This document shows positions 56,476 through 64,000 of a DNA stretch of 64,000 nucleotides, piece after piece; within the stretch, counting starts at the first letter, position 1; the number at the start of each line of letters is the position of its first letter. The DNA comes from CALMZY01 sp052033915 (GTDB lineage Bacteria; Verrucomicrobiota; Kiritimatiellia; CAIQIC01; JAGNIJ01), in NCBI GenBank assembly GCA_052033915.1, contig JBPOJF010000011.1, forward strand, positions 39,203 through 103,202. The letters are read 5' to 3'. Under the pieces are notes generated by a model. It was not told the DNA's origin. It did no database searches and saw only the letters and a program-made list of their open reading frames with translations. Position numbers and translations under genes: made by a program.

Positions 56476-57471
56476 TCACGGCAGTCTCCCTATCCGTGTC
56501 AGCGAGAGAATCTTCTCCAACCCGAGCATCAACAGGCCCGCGAGAAGCCACGGCATGAAACGCTCCTCGAAGTACGTATACTGGTCGATGTTGACCTCGG
56601 TTTTTTCCATCTTGTCGATCTGCCTGTAAACCTCTTCAAGGGCTTTGAAGTCAGTTGCGCGGAAGAACGCCGCGCCCGTGATCTCCGCGATGCGCATGAG
56701 CGTGCCTTCGTCGATTTCCGAGACCTGCCGGCTGTATCGCCGCCCGCCAAACGGATCGATGAAAGGCATCTGGACCACTCCCGTTGAGCCTGCGCCGACC
56801 GTATACACCTTGACGTCCAGGGCTTTGGCTGCCTGTGCCGCGTTCTCGGGCGTCAGCGCACCGCGGTTGTTCATGCCGTCCGTCAGCAGAATCACCACCT
56901 TGCTCTTGGCTGCGCTGTCGCGGAGCCGGTTCACGGCGGAGGCTATGGCGTCGCCGATCGCCGTGCCGTCCTCGATCATGCCCGTCTCCAGCCTCTGCAT
57001 CTGCTGAACCAGCCACCCGTGATCCAGGGTGAGAGGGGCGACGGTGTACGGCATGGCCGAGAACGCCACCATCCCGATCCGATCGTTCGGCCGGTTCTTG
57101 ATGAAACGTTCGATAACCACCTTGGCCGCGTCCAACCGGTTGACGGGAGTCCCCGCTGTCGAGAAGTCCTCGGCGCGCATGGATGTCGAAACATCCACCA
57201 GCAGGACAATATCCACGGCCTCTGTGCGGACGCGGCTCTCCGCGAGGCCTTTCTGAGGCCGGCTCATGGCGATGATGAGGAAGAAAAGCCCGAGCGCGTA
57301 CAACACGGGGAGGAGGGGTTGGAGCGCGACGGCCCAACTCACCGGAAGCGCCTTCACGGCGTCCCCGTTGCTGAAGCGAAGCGAAGGCCTTCTGCGCCGG
57401 CTGTAACGCAGAAAGACGAGCGCCGGCACCAGCAGGAGGAACAGGAGAATCCATGGATAGCGAAGAATCAT
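56476..57471 (-). CDS. batA: Bat operon protein A: membrane VWA domain protein
   Basis: 331 residues from the ATG at 57471, which overlaps the previous stop (ATGA). Membrane spans at about 5-21, 50-68 and near the C-terminus (PWLLAGLLMLGLEKIL). VWA domain from about 87 with MIDAS DVSTS (Asp93) and VILLTDGMNN. It partners BatB. The C-terminal helices anchor it in the inner membrane. Confidence 0.88.
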   Translation of the reverse strand: MILRYPWILLFLLLVPALVFLRYSRRRRPSLRFSNGDAVKALPVSWAVALQPLLPVLYALGLFFLIIAMSRPQKGLAESRVRTEAVDIVLLVDVSTSMRAEDFSTAGTPVNRLDAAKVVIERFIKNRPNDRIGMVAFSAMPYTVAPLTLDHGWLVQQMQRLETGMIEDGTAIGDAIASAVNRLRDSAAKSKVVILLTDGMNNRGALTPENAAQAAKALDVKVYTVGAGSTGVVQMPFIDPFGGRRYSRQVSEIDEGTLMRIAEITGAAFFRATDFKALEEVYRQIDKMEKTEVNIDQYTYFEERFMPWLLAGLLMLGLEKILSLTRIGRLP

Positions 57472-58487
57472 GAGGAATGGGGAAGGGTGGATGGTTCCTG
57501 GGGAATCGTCTCGCGCACGAGACGCTCCGCCGCGTCGTACCCGCTTTGCATATCCGCGCGCCGGGGACGGTAACGCGCAAACTTGACCAGGTCGCACTGC
57601 TCCAGAAACTCGCAGGTGAGCATTTGATGATCGGGGGAGAGCAATCGGGATGTGCTGGCCTCCCGGATGAACTCCTCGGTCGTCCTTTCCGGCGCGCGGA
57701 GTCCGAATCGGTTTTCCAGGTAGCGCCGTATGATGGAGGACAGTTCGACGTAAAAAGGCTCCGTATTCTCGGACTCGATCCAGCCCTTCGCTCGCAAGCG
57801 CTTCAGTTCGTTCAACGCCGTTTCATGCGGCGGAGGCGGCGGCGCATAATGCAGGATCGTGCGCGGCTTGGTCAGAAGGCGATACATAGCCACGGCGGCA
57901 AGCAGGGCCAGAATAGAAATCAGGACCACGCCCGCCAGCCAGCGCGGAAAAGCGCCCGGCCATTCCTCCAGATCCTTGATGTCCCGCGGGGATTGGTTCG
58001 AATCGGCCAGCATGGAGCGTACGGAAAACTCTGCGGTGGGGAAGGGCGTCGCCGTGGATGTCCCGTCGCTGTGAACGATCTGGAGGACGCCGGTGCCGAT
58101 GTTGTGAGTTCCGATCACAAAGGAAGCGAGATCATATTTCCAGGTGGTTTGGACCCTTCCATCCGGCAGCGTGCGTCTCTTCTCCGTCCGGTTGCGCACG
58201 ACTACTTCCTTGCCGCGCGCCAGGTCGGGGGCGGCCAGCGTGTCCGACGGCGGAAGGAGCGATGTCAGCGTCAGTTGAAACACATCGCCGACGCGGATGA
58301 CATTGGTGCTCAGGCCGACGCTCAACGGCGAGGAGGTCGATGGCCGGCCCGCTCCCTCATGGCCGCGTCGGCAGCCGGTCGCCGCGAGGAGAACGGACAG
58401 TCCGAAGCCCAATATCCAAAGTCCCGCGCCGGGTGAAAACAAGCGCTTCGCGCGTGACTTCCTCTGTCTTTGACTTTGCACTCTCAC
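57468..58487 (-). CDS. Lipoprotein with N-terminal beta domain and C-terminal helical domain (DUF4381-like), Bat operon
   Basis: 339 residues from a GTG at 58487 that overlaps the DUF58 stop (GTGA). Signal with lipobox (LSVLLAATGC). The exported part is beta-rich (LSTNVIRVGDVFQLTLTSLL, TLPDGRVQTTWKYDLASFVIGTHNIG). A membrane span follows (about 188-208, WLAGVVLISILALLAAVAMYRLL), then a cytoplasmic helical domain (HETALNELKRLRAKGWI, FYVELSSIIRRYLENRFGL) resembling the DUF4381/BatD-tail type seen in Bat operons. Transcribed between DUF58 and batA. A lipobox plus a later span would be unusual; the cysteine may be incidental. Confidence 0.72.
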   Translation of the reverse strand: MRVQSQRQRKSRAKRLFSPGAGLWILGFGLSVLLAATGCRRGHEGAGRPSTSSPLSVGLSTNVIRVGDVFQLTLTSLLPPSDTLAAPDLARGKEVVVRNRTEKRRTLPDGRVQTTWKYDLASFVIGTHNIGTGVLQIVHSDGTSTATPFPTAEFSVRSMLADSNQSPRDIKDLEEWPGAFPRWLAGVVLISILALLAAVAMYRLLTKPRTILHYAPPPPPHETALNELKRLRAKGWIESENTEPFYVELSSIIRRYLENRFGLRAPERTTEEFIREASTSRLLSPDHQMLTCEFLEQCDLVKFARYRPRRADMQSGYDAAERLVRETIPQEPSTLPHSS

Positions 58488-59368
58488 GTCTTCAGTCTCT
58501 GCTCTCTCATCCGGAAGAATTTGATGAACTCGCGCTCGTAAGGTTCACCGGCGTTCGCCTCGATCACGTCAATGCCCGCCGTGCGGAACAGGCTCAGGAG
58601 TTCGCCACGGCGCTGCGCCTGCATCGTGCCGAACCGTCGGCGCGTTCCCGCGTCCGACGTGTCCACGAGAAAGCGGCGGCCCGTCTCGGCGTCGATCCAA
58701 TCGACCAGTCCGGCGGACGGCCACGACTGCTCCCGCTTATCGCCCACGATAATGCTGATCAGGTCATGCTTCCTCGCGGTAATGCCCAGCGGCCGTTTGA
58801 GTGGCTCGCGGGTGATGAAATCGCTGATCAGAAAAGTGACCGTTTTCCGATTCGTCACGTGATTGAGGAAATCCAGAGCCGGCTGGATTCGCGTGCCGGG
58901 CCTCCTGGGCTCAAAGGACAGGACCTCCCGAATCACGCGCAGCACATGGGCGACGCCCTTCTTCGGCGGAATATATGCCTCGATTTCATCGCTGAAAAGG
59001 ATGAGCCCGACGCGGTCGTTATTGGTGATCGCCGAAAAGGCAAGAACCGCCGCAATCTCCGCCGCGAGGTCTTTTTTGAGCCGGCTCGTACTGCCGAAGG
59101 TGTTCGAGGCGCTGATGTCCACCAGCAGCATGACGGTCAGTTCGCGTTCCTCTGTGAACTTCTTGACGAAAGGATGCCCCATGCGCGCCGTGACGTTCCA
59201 ATCGATCGTGCGAATCTCGTCGCCGGGGATGTACTCGCGGACCTCCTGGAACTCCATGCCCTGGCCCTTGAACACGCTGTGGTACGCGCCCGCAAACACA
59301 TCCGAGACCATATGCTTGGTCCGGATATGGATATGGCGAACCTTTCGCAGTATATCTTTGGTGTTCAT
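58484..59368 (-). CDS. DUF58 domain protein, Bat operon
   Basis: 294 residues from the ATG at 59368 (MNTKDILRKVRHIHIRTKHM); upstream frame is repeat-derived. GMEFQEVREYIPGDEIRTIDWNVTARMGHPFVKKF is the DUF58 signature, and the VWA-like DISASNTFGS and ISDFI follow. DUF58 proteins are encoded with MoxR and take part in membrane-protein or metal-centre assembly. The stop overlaps the next start. It begins right after repeat copy B, without a Shine-Dalgarno site. Confidence 0.9.
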   Translation of the reverse strand: MNTKDILRKVRHIHIRTKHMVSDVFAGAYHSVFKGQGMEFQEVREYIPGDEIRTIDWNVTARMGHPFVKKFTEERELTVMLLVDISASNTFGSTSRLKKDLAAEIAAVLAFSAITNNDRVGLILFSDEIEAYIPPKKGVAHVLRVIREVLSFEPRRPGTRIQPALDFLNHVTNRKTVTFLISDFITREPLKRPLGITARKHDLISIIVGDKREQSWPSAGLVDWIDAETGRRFLVDTSDAGTRRRFGTMQAQRRGELLSLFRTAGIDVIEANAGEPYEREFIKFFRMREQRLKT

Positions 59369-59374
59369 GGAGTA

Positions 59375-59506
59375 TGAAACCTGAAACCGGAGACCTGAAA
59401 CCTGAGTCCTACCCGTCGGAGGCGGGTCCGCCTTGGGCGGAAAACCTGCCACGTCAGCGGCTTTGCCGCTCTGCGGCGATGCGGAACCCTGAATGTTCTG
59501 ACCTCC
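59375..59506 (-). repeat. Interspersed repeat copy B between moxR and DUF58 gene
   Basis: About 130 bases homologous to 56355-56470, with an extra ACCCGTCGGAGGCGGGT-type block inside. It fills the gap between the moxR stop (59511) and the DUF58 ATG (59368). It contains two CCTGAAA-like units and small hairpins. Confidence 0.8.
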
Positions 59507-59510
59507 GGAC

Positions 59511-60500
59511 TCATGGCACCGGCAACTCGTTCAGCATTCTCGCGATGAGATCGTCCGACGTGAGCTCATCGGCCTCCGCCTCGTAGGAGATCAGCAGGCG
59601 ATGGCGGAGGACGTCCGGGGCGATCGATTTGACGTCCTGCGGCGTGACATAACCGCGGCCCTGAAGGAATGCATACGCTTTTGCCGCGATCGTCAGGTAA
59701 ATCGTCGCGCGGGGCGATACGCCATAGCGGATGTAGTTCTTGATTTTAAGCTTGTAGGTCTCGGGCTCACGGGAGGCGAAGACGATGCTGAGCACGTAGT
59801 CCTTGATCTTGTCGTCCACATAGACCTCGTCAACCACCCTGCGCGCGCGCAGGATGGCATCGGTCTTGACCACCGGCGTTACGCTGAACTTCTTGTCCGT
59901 GACGGACATCGCGTCCAGGATACGGCGTTCCTCCTCAAGCTTCGGATAGGTGACTCTCAGCTTCAGCATGAATCGGTCCACCTGCGCCTCGGGGAGGGGA
60001 TACGTGCCTTCCTGCTCGATGGGGTTCTCTGTCGCGAGCACGAGGAATGGTTCGGGGAGGCGGAACGTTTCCTGGCCGATCGTCACCTGGCGTTCCTGCA
60101 TCGCCTCGAGCAGTGCGCTCTGCACCTTGGCCGGGGCCCGGTTGATTTCGTCCGCCAGGATGATGTTCGCGAACACGGGCCCTTTCTTCGTCGTGAACGT
60201 TCCTTCCTTGGGGTTGTACACGAGCGTGCCGATCAGGTCCGCCGGCAGAAGATCGGGAGTGAACTGGATACGCTGGAAGGAAGTGCTGAGAGCCGCCGCG
60301 AGCGTTTTCACGGAAAGCGTCTTGGCCAGGCCGGGAACGCCTTCGAGCAGGACATGGCCGTTGGCCAGCAGGCCGACAATCAGCCTGTCGATCAGGTACT
60401 TCTGGCCGATGATGACCTTCTCCATTTCCGCACGGAGCGCGGCAATAAAGGCGCTTTCTTCCTTCACGCGATCGTTAATGGCAGTGATTCCGGAATTCAT
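59511..60500 (-). CDS. moxR: MoxR-type AAA+ ATPase, first gene of the Bat operon
   Basis: 329 residues. Walker A GVPGLAKT (54-61), Walker B ADEINRAPAKVQSALLEAMQE, sensor-1 region VLATENPIEQEGTYPLPEAQ and the MoxR EAQVDRFMLK stretch. AGGAGAGATGAACC precedes the ATG. MoxR ATPases act as chaperones for partner VWA proteins, here BatA/BatB. It leads the operon, separated from DUF58 by repeat copy B. Confidence 0.94.
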   Translation of the reverse strand: MNSGITAINDRVKEESAFIAALRAEMEKVIIGQKYLIDRLIVGLLANGHVLLEGVPGLAKTLSVKTLAAALSTSFQRIQFTPDLLPADLIGTLVYNPKEGTFTTKKGPVFANIILADEINRAPAKVQSALLEAMQERQVTIGQETFRLPEPFLVLATENPIEQEGTYPLPEAQVDRFMLKLRVTYPKLEEERRILDAMSVTDKKFSVTPVVKTDAILRARRVVDEVYVDDKIKDYVLSIVFASREPETYKLKIKNYIRYGVSPRATIYLTIAAKAYAFLQGRGYVTPQDVKSIAPDVLRHRLLISYEAEADELTSDDLIARMLNELPVP

Positions 60501-60574
60501 GGTTCATCTCTCCTGTTCTTCCCGTTGGTTCACAACGAATTATGACCCTTTGGCTCGAAAAGAGTTCAAAAAAA

Positions 60575-61117
60575 TCACACCGGCGCATCCCCGTTCTTTT
60601 CAGAATTTCCGGCGTTGCCGATCTGGCGAAGGGCCTCATAGACCGAGATAGCCACGGCGGATGAAAGATTCAGAGAGCGCACATGATCGGTCCGGATGGG
60701 AATCCCAACCATCTGTTCAGGGTACTGATCGAGCAGCGCATCTGAGAGACCTTGGGTTTCCGAACCGAAAACCAGTGTATCGCCGGGCCGGTATTCGACC
60801 GATATGTACGGACGCGATGCCCGGGTTGTAAAAAAGAACATGCGCGGAGGAGAAACGGATCGGACAAAATCGTCGAAACTCGGGTGCACCGCCATCACCA
60901 CGGAATCCCAGTAGTCCAGACCCGCCCGTTTCAGTTTCGCGTCATCAATGGGGAATCCCATGGGTTCGACAAGATGCAACAGGGTCCCGGTGGCCGCGCA
61001 GAGCCGTGCCACGTTCCCTGTGTTCGGCGGAATCTGCGGCTCCACCAGAACCACACGCAACGGCGGACGCGGTCCAAAGAATGACAAATTCCCTTTGCGT
61101 GCGTGGACGTGCTTCAT
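60575..61117 (-). CDS. trmL: tRNA (cytidine/uridine-34-2'-O)-methyltransferase
   Basis: 180 residues. VLVEPQIPPNTGNVARLCAATG (N-terminal SPOUT strand and motif), LVFGSETQGLS and IPIRTDHVRSLNLSSAVAISVYEALRQ (motifs 2 and 3, the SAM knot) match TrmL. It methylates the wobble base of tRNA-Leu species in E. coli; this window also contains tRNA-Leu(CAA). The N-terminal 18 residues before VLVEP are longer than usual, so a later start is possible, but no better ATG or GTG exists nearby. It follows the exported-protein gene by 30 bases. Confidence 0.9.
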   Translation of the reverse strand: MKHVHARKGNLSFFGPRPPLRVVLVEPQIPPNTGNVARLCAATGTLLHLVEPMGFPIDDAKLKRAGLDYWDSVVMAVHPSFDDFVRSVSPPRMFFFTTRASRPYISVEYRPGDTLVFGSETQGLSDALLDQYPEQMVGIPIRTDHVRSLNLSSAVAISVYEALRQIGNAGNSEKNGDAPV

Positions 61118-61147
61118 GCTGTTCGGGCACCTTCATCCGTATCCGGC

Positions 61148-61870
61148 TCAGGGCGCCGCTTCGGCGCGCGCCGCGGCGGCCGCGATTCTGGGCGCGATTG
61201 CGCGGCCGACATTCTTCAACGCTTCCTGGGTCGCGCTCTGCACCGATTGCCCGCTGCCCGTGGCCGTTGCTTCTTCGATGGCCAGCACCTTGCCGTCCTT
61301 CACGCGCAGGATTCGCGCCGATGCATTCGCATTTGCGCGGACCACCGTGACCCCGTACGCGATGTTCTCGCTCGATTTGACCGCATCCGCCTGTCCGACC
61401 ACGGCGCAGGTCGCGCCGAGCGCCGCCGCTTTTTGGGTGGCCGCCGCCGGGTTGATCACTTCCGAAATCGTGCCGCCGGGCTGAAACGCATCGCACATGG
61501 AGAGATCGATCACCTCTATTCCCGCGCCGATCAGCGCCTTCTCCACCGCGCTTTGAACGAAGTATTGCTGCACATCGGTGTAGTAATACCAGGACCACAT
61601 CAGATCGACTCGTTCGGGCATAAACACAACATACCTGGCCGCAGCGGGCGTCTCTGGGGCAGGGGCGGGCGCCGTCGCCGACGGCTCGCCGTCCGACGGA
61701 ACATCCGGCTCGGGCGTCACAGGCTCCGCCGTCCCGGCATCCGGAGCCGGTTCCGCCTCAAGAGACACTGGGTTTTCCGGGACGGCCTCTTCCTGGGCAA
61801 AGGTCACGGCGACACAGCAAGACAGGACGACCATCGCGGCCAAGGAAACAAGAAATGGAAGTCTCTTCAT
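61148..61870 (-). CDS. Exported protein with Pro/Glu-rich linker
   Basis: 240 residues. Signal peptide MKRLPFLVSLAAMVVLSCCVAVTFA, then a Pro/Glu/Ala linker (PVTPEPDVPSDGEP). The C-terminal domain (about 80-240) has VEKALIGAGIEVIDLS, GATCAVVGQADAV and ANASARILRVKDGKVLAIEEATATG, a periodic pattern resembling FlgT/CsgG-type envelope domains, but I cannot confirm it. It is divergent from tRNA-Ala(GGC). Function unknown; periplasmic. Confidence 0.6.
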   Translation of the reverse strand: MKRLPFLVSLAAMVVLSCCVAVTFAQEEAVPENPVSLEAEPAPDAGTAEPVTPEPDVPSDGEPSATAPAPAPETPAAARYVVFMPERVDLMWSWYYYTDVQQYFVQSAVEKALIGAGIEVIDLSMCDAFQPGGTISEVINPAAATQKAAALGATCAVVGQADAVKSSENIAYGVTVVRANANASARILRVKDGKVLAIEEATATGSGQSVQSATQEALKNVGRAIAPRIAAAAARAEAAP

Positions 61871-61973
61871 CTTAGGATATCCCCTAGGTTATACGGCCGA
61901 AACACTATGGTAAACATTGACAAAGCGAACAAGCCTTTTATAGTAGCCAAGCCTTGTCGAAAAGCCTTGGTGT

Positions 61974-62049
61974 GGGGGGTTAGCTCAGTTGGCAGAGCGC
62001 CTGAATGGCATTCAGGAGGTCGGGAGTTCAACTCTCCTACCCTCCACCA
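61974..62049 (+). tRNA. tRNA-Ala (anticodon GGC)
   Basis: GGGGGGT pairs with ACCCTCC, discriminator A and encoded CCA. Anticodon loop ATGGCAT gives GGC. The DUF5681-like gene and second Rhs lie downstream. Confidence 0.96.
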
Positions 62050-62113
62050 GTTCTTTCGATGAAGCCGGTGGGCCGCAAAGTAAGTTCTGACCAATAAAAT
62101 CAATGTGTTTGTG

Positions 62114-62145
62114 ATGACCGGCAGCCGCCGGTCATTTCTTTTTCC
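62114..62145 (+). terminator. Rho-independent terminator after tRNA-Ala(GGC)
   Basis: ATGACCGGC (62114-62122) and GCCGGTCAT (62127-62135) pair around AGCC, followed by TTCTTTTTCC. Confidence 0.85.
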
Positions 62146-62332
62146 TGCCGGAATTCGCTCCTTCTCACTTCTCCAAAACGGGGCGCGTGACTGATACAAA
62201 ACTGATACAGCCCTCCTCTTGGGATTTCGCGTCGAGTCCACCTCGGACGACCTGAACGGAAGACAGGAGGCACTGGGGATGCAGGAACTGACACAGACTG
62301 ATACAAGAGGTGATACAGCCGAGGCGAGCGAT

Positions 62333-62638
62333 TCAGGCCCAGGCCTGTTGGCGGGGCTCGGACGCCTCTGCCATGGTCTCGGCAAGCGATTTCCACTGCA
62401 CGGGGCCAGGGTCGTTGAAGACCGCGAGGCGGGTATCTCGCGGCAGTAGCGGCATGATGATCTGCCGGAAGAAGCGGACGGGGTTCTTGCGGAAGGTGAC
62501 TTCGAGCGCCTTGCCTAGTTCTTCTTGGATGTCGTCCTTCGACAACATCGCATCGAGTATCTGAAGGGCCTTTGCCCTGCCGCCGCAACTTCCTTTCGGG
62601 CGTCCAGGCCCACCCTCCCAACCGGGTTGAAACTGCAT
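62333..62638 (-). CDS. DUF5681-like small protein
   Basis: 101 residues. MQFQPGWEGGPGRPKGSCG is the FQPG...GRPKG opening of DUF5681 proteins, common in phages and mobile elements. The rest is helical with charged residues (LSKDDIQEELGKALEVTFRKN) and FFRQIIMPLLP. GGAGATCAGAAC precedes the ATG. A near-consensus promoter (TTGACA at 62723-62728, 18 bases, TATGGT at 62699-62704, minus strand) lies about 60 bases upstream. DUF5681 proteins lie beside terminase or phage genes; here none are visible. A mobile-element remnant is likely. Confidence 0.65.
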   Translation of the reverse strand: MQFQPGWEGGPGRPKGSCGGRAKALQILDAMLSKDDIQEELGKALEVTFRKNPVRFFRQIIMPLLPRDTRLAVFNDPGPVQWKSLAETMAEASEPRQQAWA

Positions 62639-63003
62639 GTTCTGATCTCCTGCGCGCCATTTCCCAAATGGCGGAAATTGGGGATTTCACATTACTGAAC
62701 CATAGTTCACTTATACGGATTTTGTCAAGGAATAACTGGGGCCGGCGTTTTTGACGAAAAGCGTGGTCTGCCCATTCGCGTTGAGCTTCTGTCGGAGGTT
62801 GCCAGCATCATGGTCTCGGCGGATGACAACGGCGTAGGCCGTCGGGCGAGCGGAGCCGGTGGTGCGGCCCTTGCTGGCGCGCGCGGGCGGGAAGTATTAC
62901 CATGCGCTTCGCGTGGTCCACTGGGGCGGTCACATGGCCGCGACGTTGGCCGCCAACTTCGCGGCGATGTGCAGGGTAGGTCTTCCGGGCGGATATTACG
63001 GAC
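62639..63003. other. Non-coding or degraded stretch
   Basis: About 365 bases. It holds the promoter of the DUF5681-like gene and the 20-base sequence at 62872-62891 that also occurs at 10644-10663. A plus-strand frame reads GGKYYHALRVVHWGGHMAA, then LPGGYYGLKN, interrupted by a stop upstream, which looks like a decayed gene piece. I see no intact gene. Confidence 0.5.
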
Positions 63004-63312
63004 TCAAGAACCGAAGTCCACCCACATGAAGATCATCAAGCAAAGGATCACGAATATCGACGGCACCATGACGAAGATCAATCTGCTCACGTGTACTTTC
63101 TTCGCAAGCTCACGCAAGTAGAGGATGGAGAATAAGCATCCCGCAAGACACCCCAAAACCCAGACCAGAACGAAAGCTAACTCTCTCGTTCGACCTGTGA
63201 CACCAAATAGAACCGTCAACAACGGCAACAGGGCAAACGATCCCAGACCAACGATGACAAGAAACGCGAAGAGTGGACCAACAGGGTTTTGGTAGAGCGT
63301 GGAAAATCTCAT
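63004..63312 (-). CDS. Small membrane protein overlapping the Rhs stop
   Basis: 102 residues from the ATG at 63312, which overlaps the Rhs stop (ATGA). Three membrane segments (about 12-34, FAFLVIVGLGSFALLPLLTVLFG; 42-62, LAFVLVWVLGCLAGCLFSILYL; 74-95, LIFVMVPSIFVILCLMIFMW). No family recognised. A membrane protein immediately after a polymorphic Rhs tip is the position of an immunity gene, and membrane immunity proteins are known for some pore-forming or envelope toxins. This is inferred from position only. Confidence 0.6.
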   Translation of the reverse strand: MRFSTLYQNPVGPLFAFLVIVGLGSFALLPLLTVLFGVTGRTRELAFVLVWVLGCLAGCLFSILYLRELAKKVHVSRLIFVMVPSIFVILCLMIFMWVDFGS

Positions 63313-64000
63313 TTGCACGGCTCCGTGGCCTGTTGTCCCAGAGCATCAAGAGCACTGATTCCCCCAAGGGCATTCAAGTACTCGTCGGCTGAACCGAAGA
63401 ATGTGGGACCAAGTCCAGAACCGCCTTCAAGAATAACATTCCCGTAGCGATCAACCATCGAAGGGGTCTTGGCAAGACTTGAGAATCGCAACCCAGCCAG
63501 ATCAATTGCGAGATCGGTTGCGGTTGCAAGCCTCTGAGCGTTAGCGTTGCCGGGAACGGCGAGTTCAACCACATCGTTAATGAAAGCTCCTGTGCTCGGC
63601 AGGGGCTTGTTGATCATGGCTGCGACGAAATTCTCTGCGTTGGCTCCAAAGCCATAGGACGATTTGAAAACGATCACGCCACCAAGAACTGCGCCTGCTC
63701 CGCCCGTACCAACTGCCAGAACACCACCGCCAACGGCACCAAGCCCATTGCCGATCATTCCAGCGAATGCTCGACCAGCATCCGACCACGCCACCAGTCC
63801 GAGGGGGTCAAAGTTGTTGATCGGATTGCCGAGCGCGTACTGATAGAGATTGATCCCGCTGCCCTCGCCGGAAGGATCGCGTGAGAGCCAGGTTCCCGTG
63901 CTCGGGCTGTACCAGCGCGCCCCGAAGTACACGAGGCCGGAGCGGGCATGGTAGAGTTTCGTCTGTAAATCTTCCCCGCCCCCACGCGCGATAGAAGGGA
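63309..64000 (-). CDS. Rhs repeat-associated core protein, C-terminal part (runs off window)
   Basis: The frame is open to the window edge. EDLQTKLYHARSGLVYFGARWYSP, then STGTWLSRDPSGEGSGINLYQYALGNPINNFDPLG is the classic Rhs core that ends the conserved cage. After DPLG come about 165 variable residues: a Gly/Val-rich hydrophobic run (GAVGGGVLAVGTGGAGAVLGGVIV) that could be a membrane-active region, then AENFVAAMINKP and a tail ending ATEPCK. I know no homologue for the tip. An overlapping membrane-protein gene follows. This copy looks more intact than the one at 11.3-12.0 kb, but upstream is unseen. Confidence 0.88.
   Translation of the reverse strand, partial: PSIARGGGEDLQTKLYHARSGLVYFGARWYSPSTGTWLSRDPSGEGSGINLYQYALGNPINNFDPLGLVAWSDAGRAFAGMIGNGLGAVGGGVLAVGTGGAGAVLGGVIVFKSSYGFGANAENFVAAMINKPLPSTGAFINDVVELAVPGNANAQRLATATDLAIDLAGLRFSSLAKTPSMVDRYGNVILEGGSGLGPTFFGSADEYLNALGGISALDALGQQATEPCK

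Overview
The window looks like chromosomal DNA of a GC-rich bacterium of the PVC superphylum, most plausibly Kiritimatiellota or a close relative. The 16S rRNA gene has the GGCTGCAGTCGAG variant after the ACGGGAGG block that I associate with Verrucomicrobia/Lentisphaerae-type sequences. The proteome fits too: a giant PKD/right-handed beta-helix protein, a complete Bat operon, FloA/NfeD, and homospermidine synthesis. The lineage is an inference; a 16S search would settle it. The 16S 3' end carries CCTCCTTTCT and many genes have AGGAG-type sites, so Shine-Dalgarno initiation is used, although several genes lack a visible site.

Region by region. (1) 1-5.8 kb: a biotin locus, with bioF, a bioH-bioC fusion, bioD, rlmN and the start of bioA on the minus strand and bioB divergent on the plus strand, then a radical SAM protein. 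(2) 6.6-10.4 kb: nadA and a two-gene homospermidine operon (ornithine-type decarboxylase plus homospermidine synthase). (3) 10.4-12.6 kb: a truncated Rhs core with an overlapping exported-protein gene, lying against tRNA-Leu(CAA), then a small hypothetical gene. (4) 12.7-18.5 kb: a mutarotase-like protein and a long-NfeD/short-NfeD/polymer-forming membrane protein/FloA operon. (5) 18.8-22.4 kb: folate-type genes (SDR, folB, folE), rubrerythrin plus rubredoxin, and a SAM hydrolase. (6) 22.5-30 kb: one 2514-residue exported protein made of five beta-helix blocks separated by PKD domains. (7) 30.1-37 kb: pgi, a lipoprotein, and a TolC/MacA/MacB-like efflux set. (8) 37-41.5 kb: an exported protein, a REC-PAS-REC regulator, pyrF and a CDF transporter. 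(9) 41.5-47.3 kb: a complete rRNA operon (16S, tRNA-Ala TGC, tRNA-Ile GAT, 23S, 5S) with an UP-like element, promoter and boxA sites. (10) 47.4-51.9 kb: rpsA, tyrS, tRNA-Arg(TCT) and alr. (11) 51.9-60.5 kb: a Bat operon, moxR to batE, with extensive start/stop overlaps. (12) 60.6-64 kb: trmL, an exported protein, tRNA-Ala(GGC), a DUF5681-like gene, and a second Rhs core running off the window edge with an overlapping small membrane-protein gene.

The least expected structure is in the gaps. Two copies of a 115-130 bp repeat fill two intergenic gaps of the bat operon, other gene starts carry short heptad arrays, and a palindromic ATGATTCTGTC-type element occurs twice. Both Rhs C-termini are followed by an overlapping membrane or exported gene and then by an identical 20-bp sequence, which suggests a toxin/partner cassette. 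None of these has been tested beyond reading the sequence.
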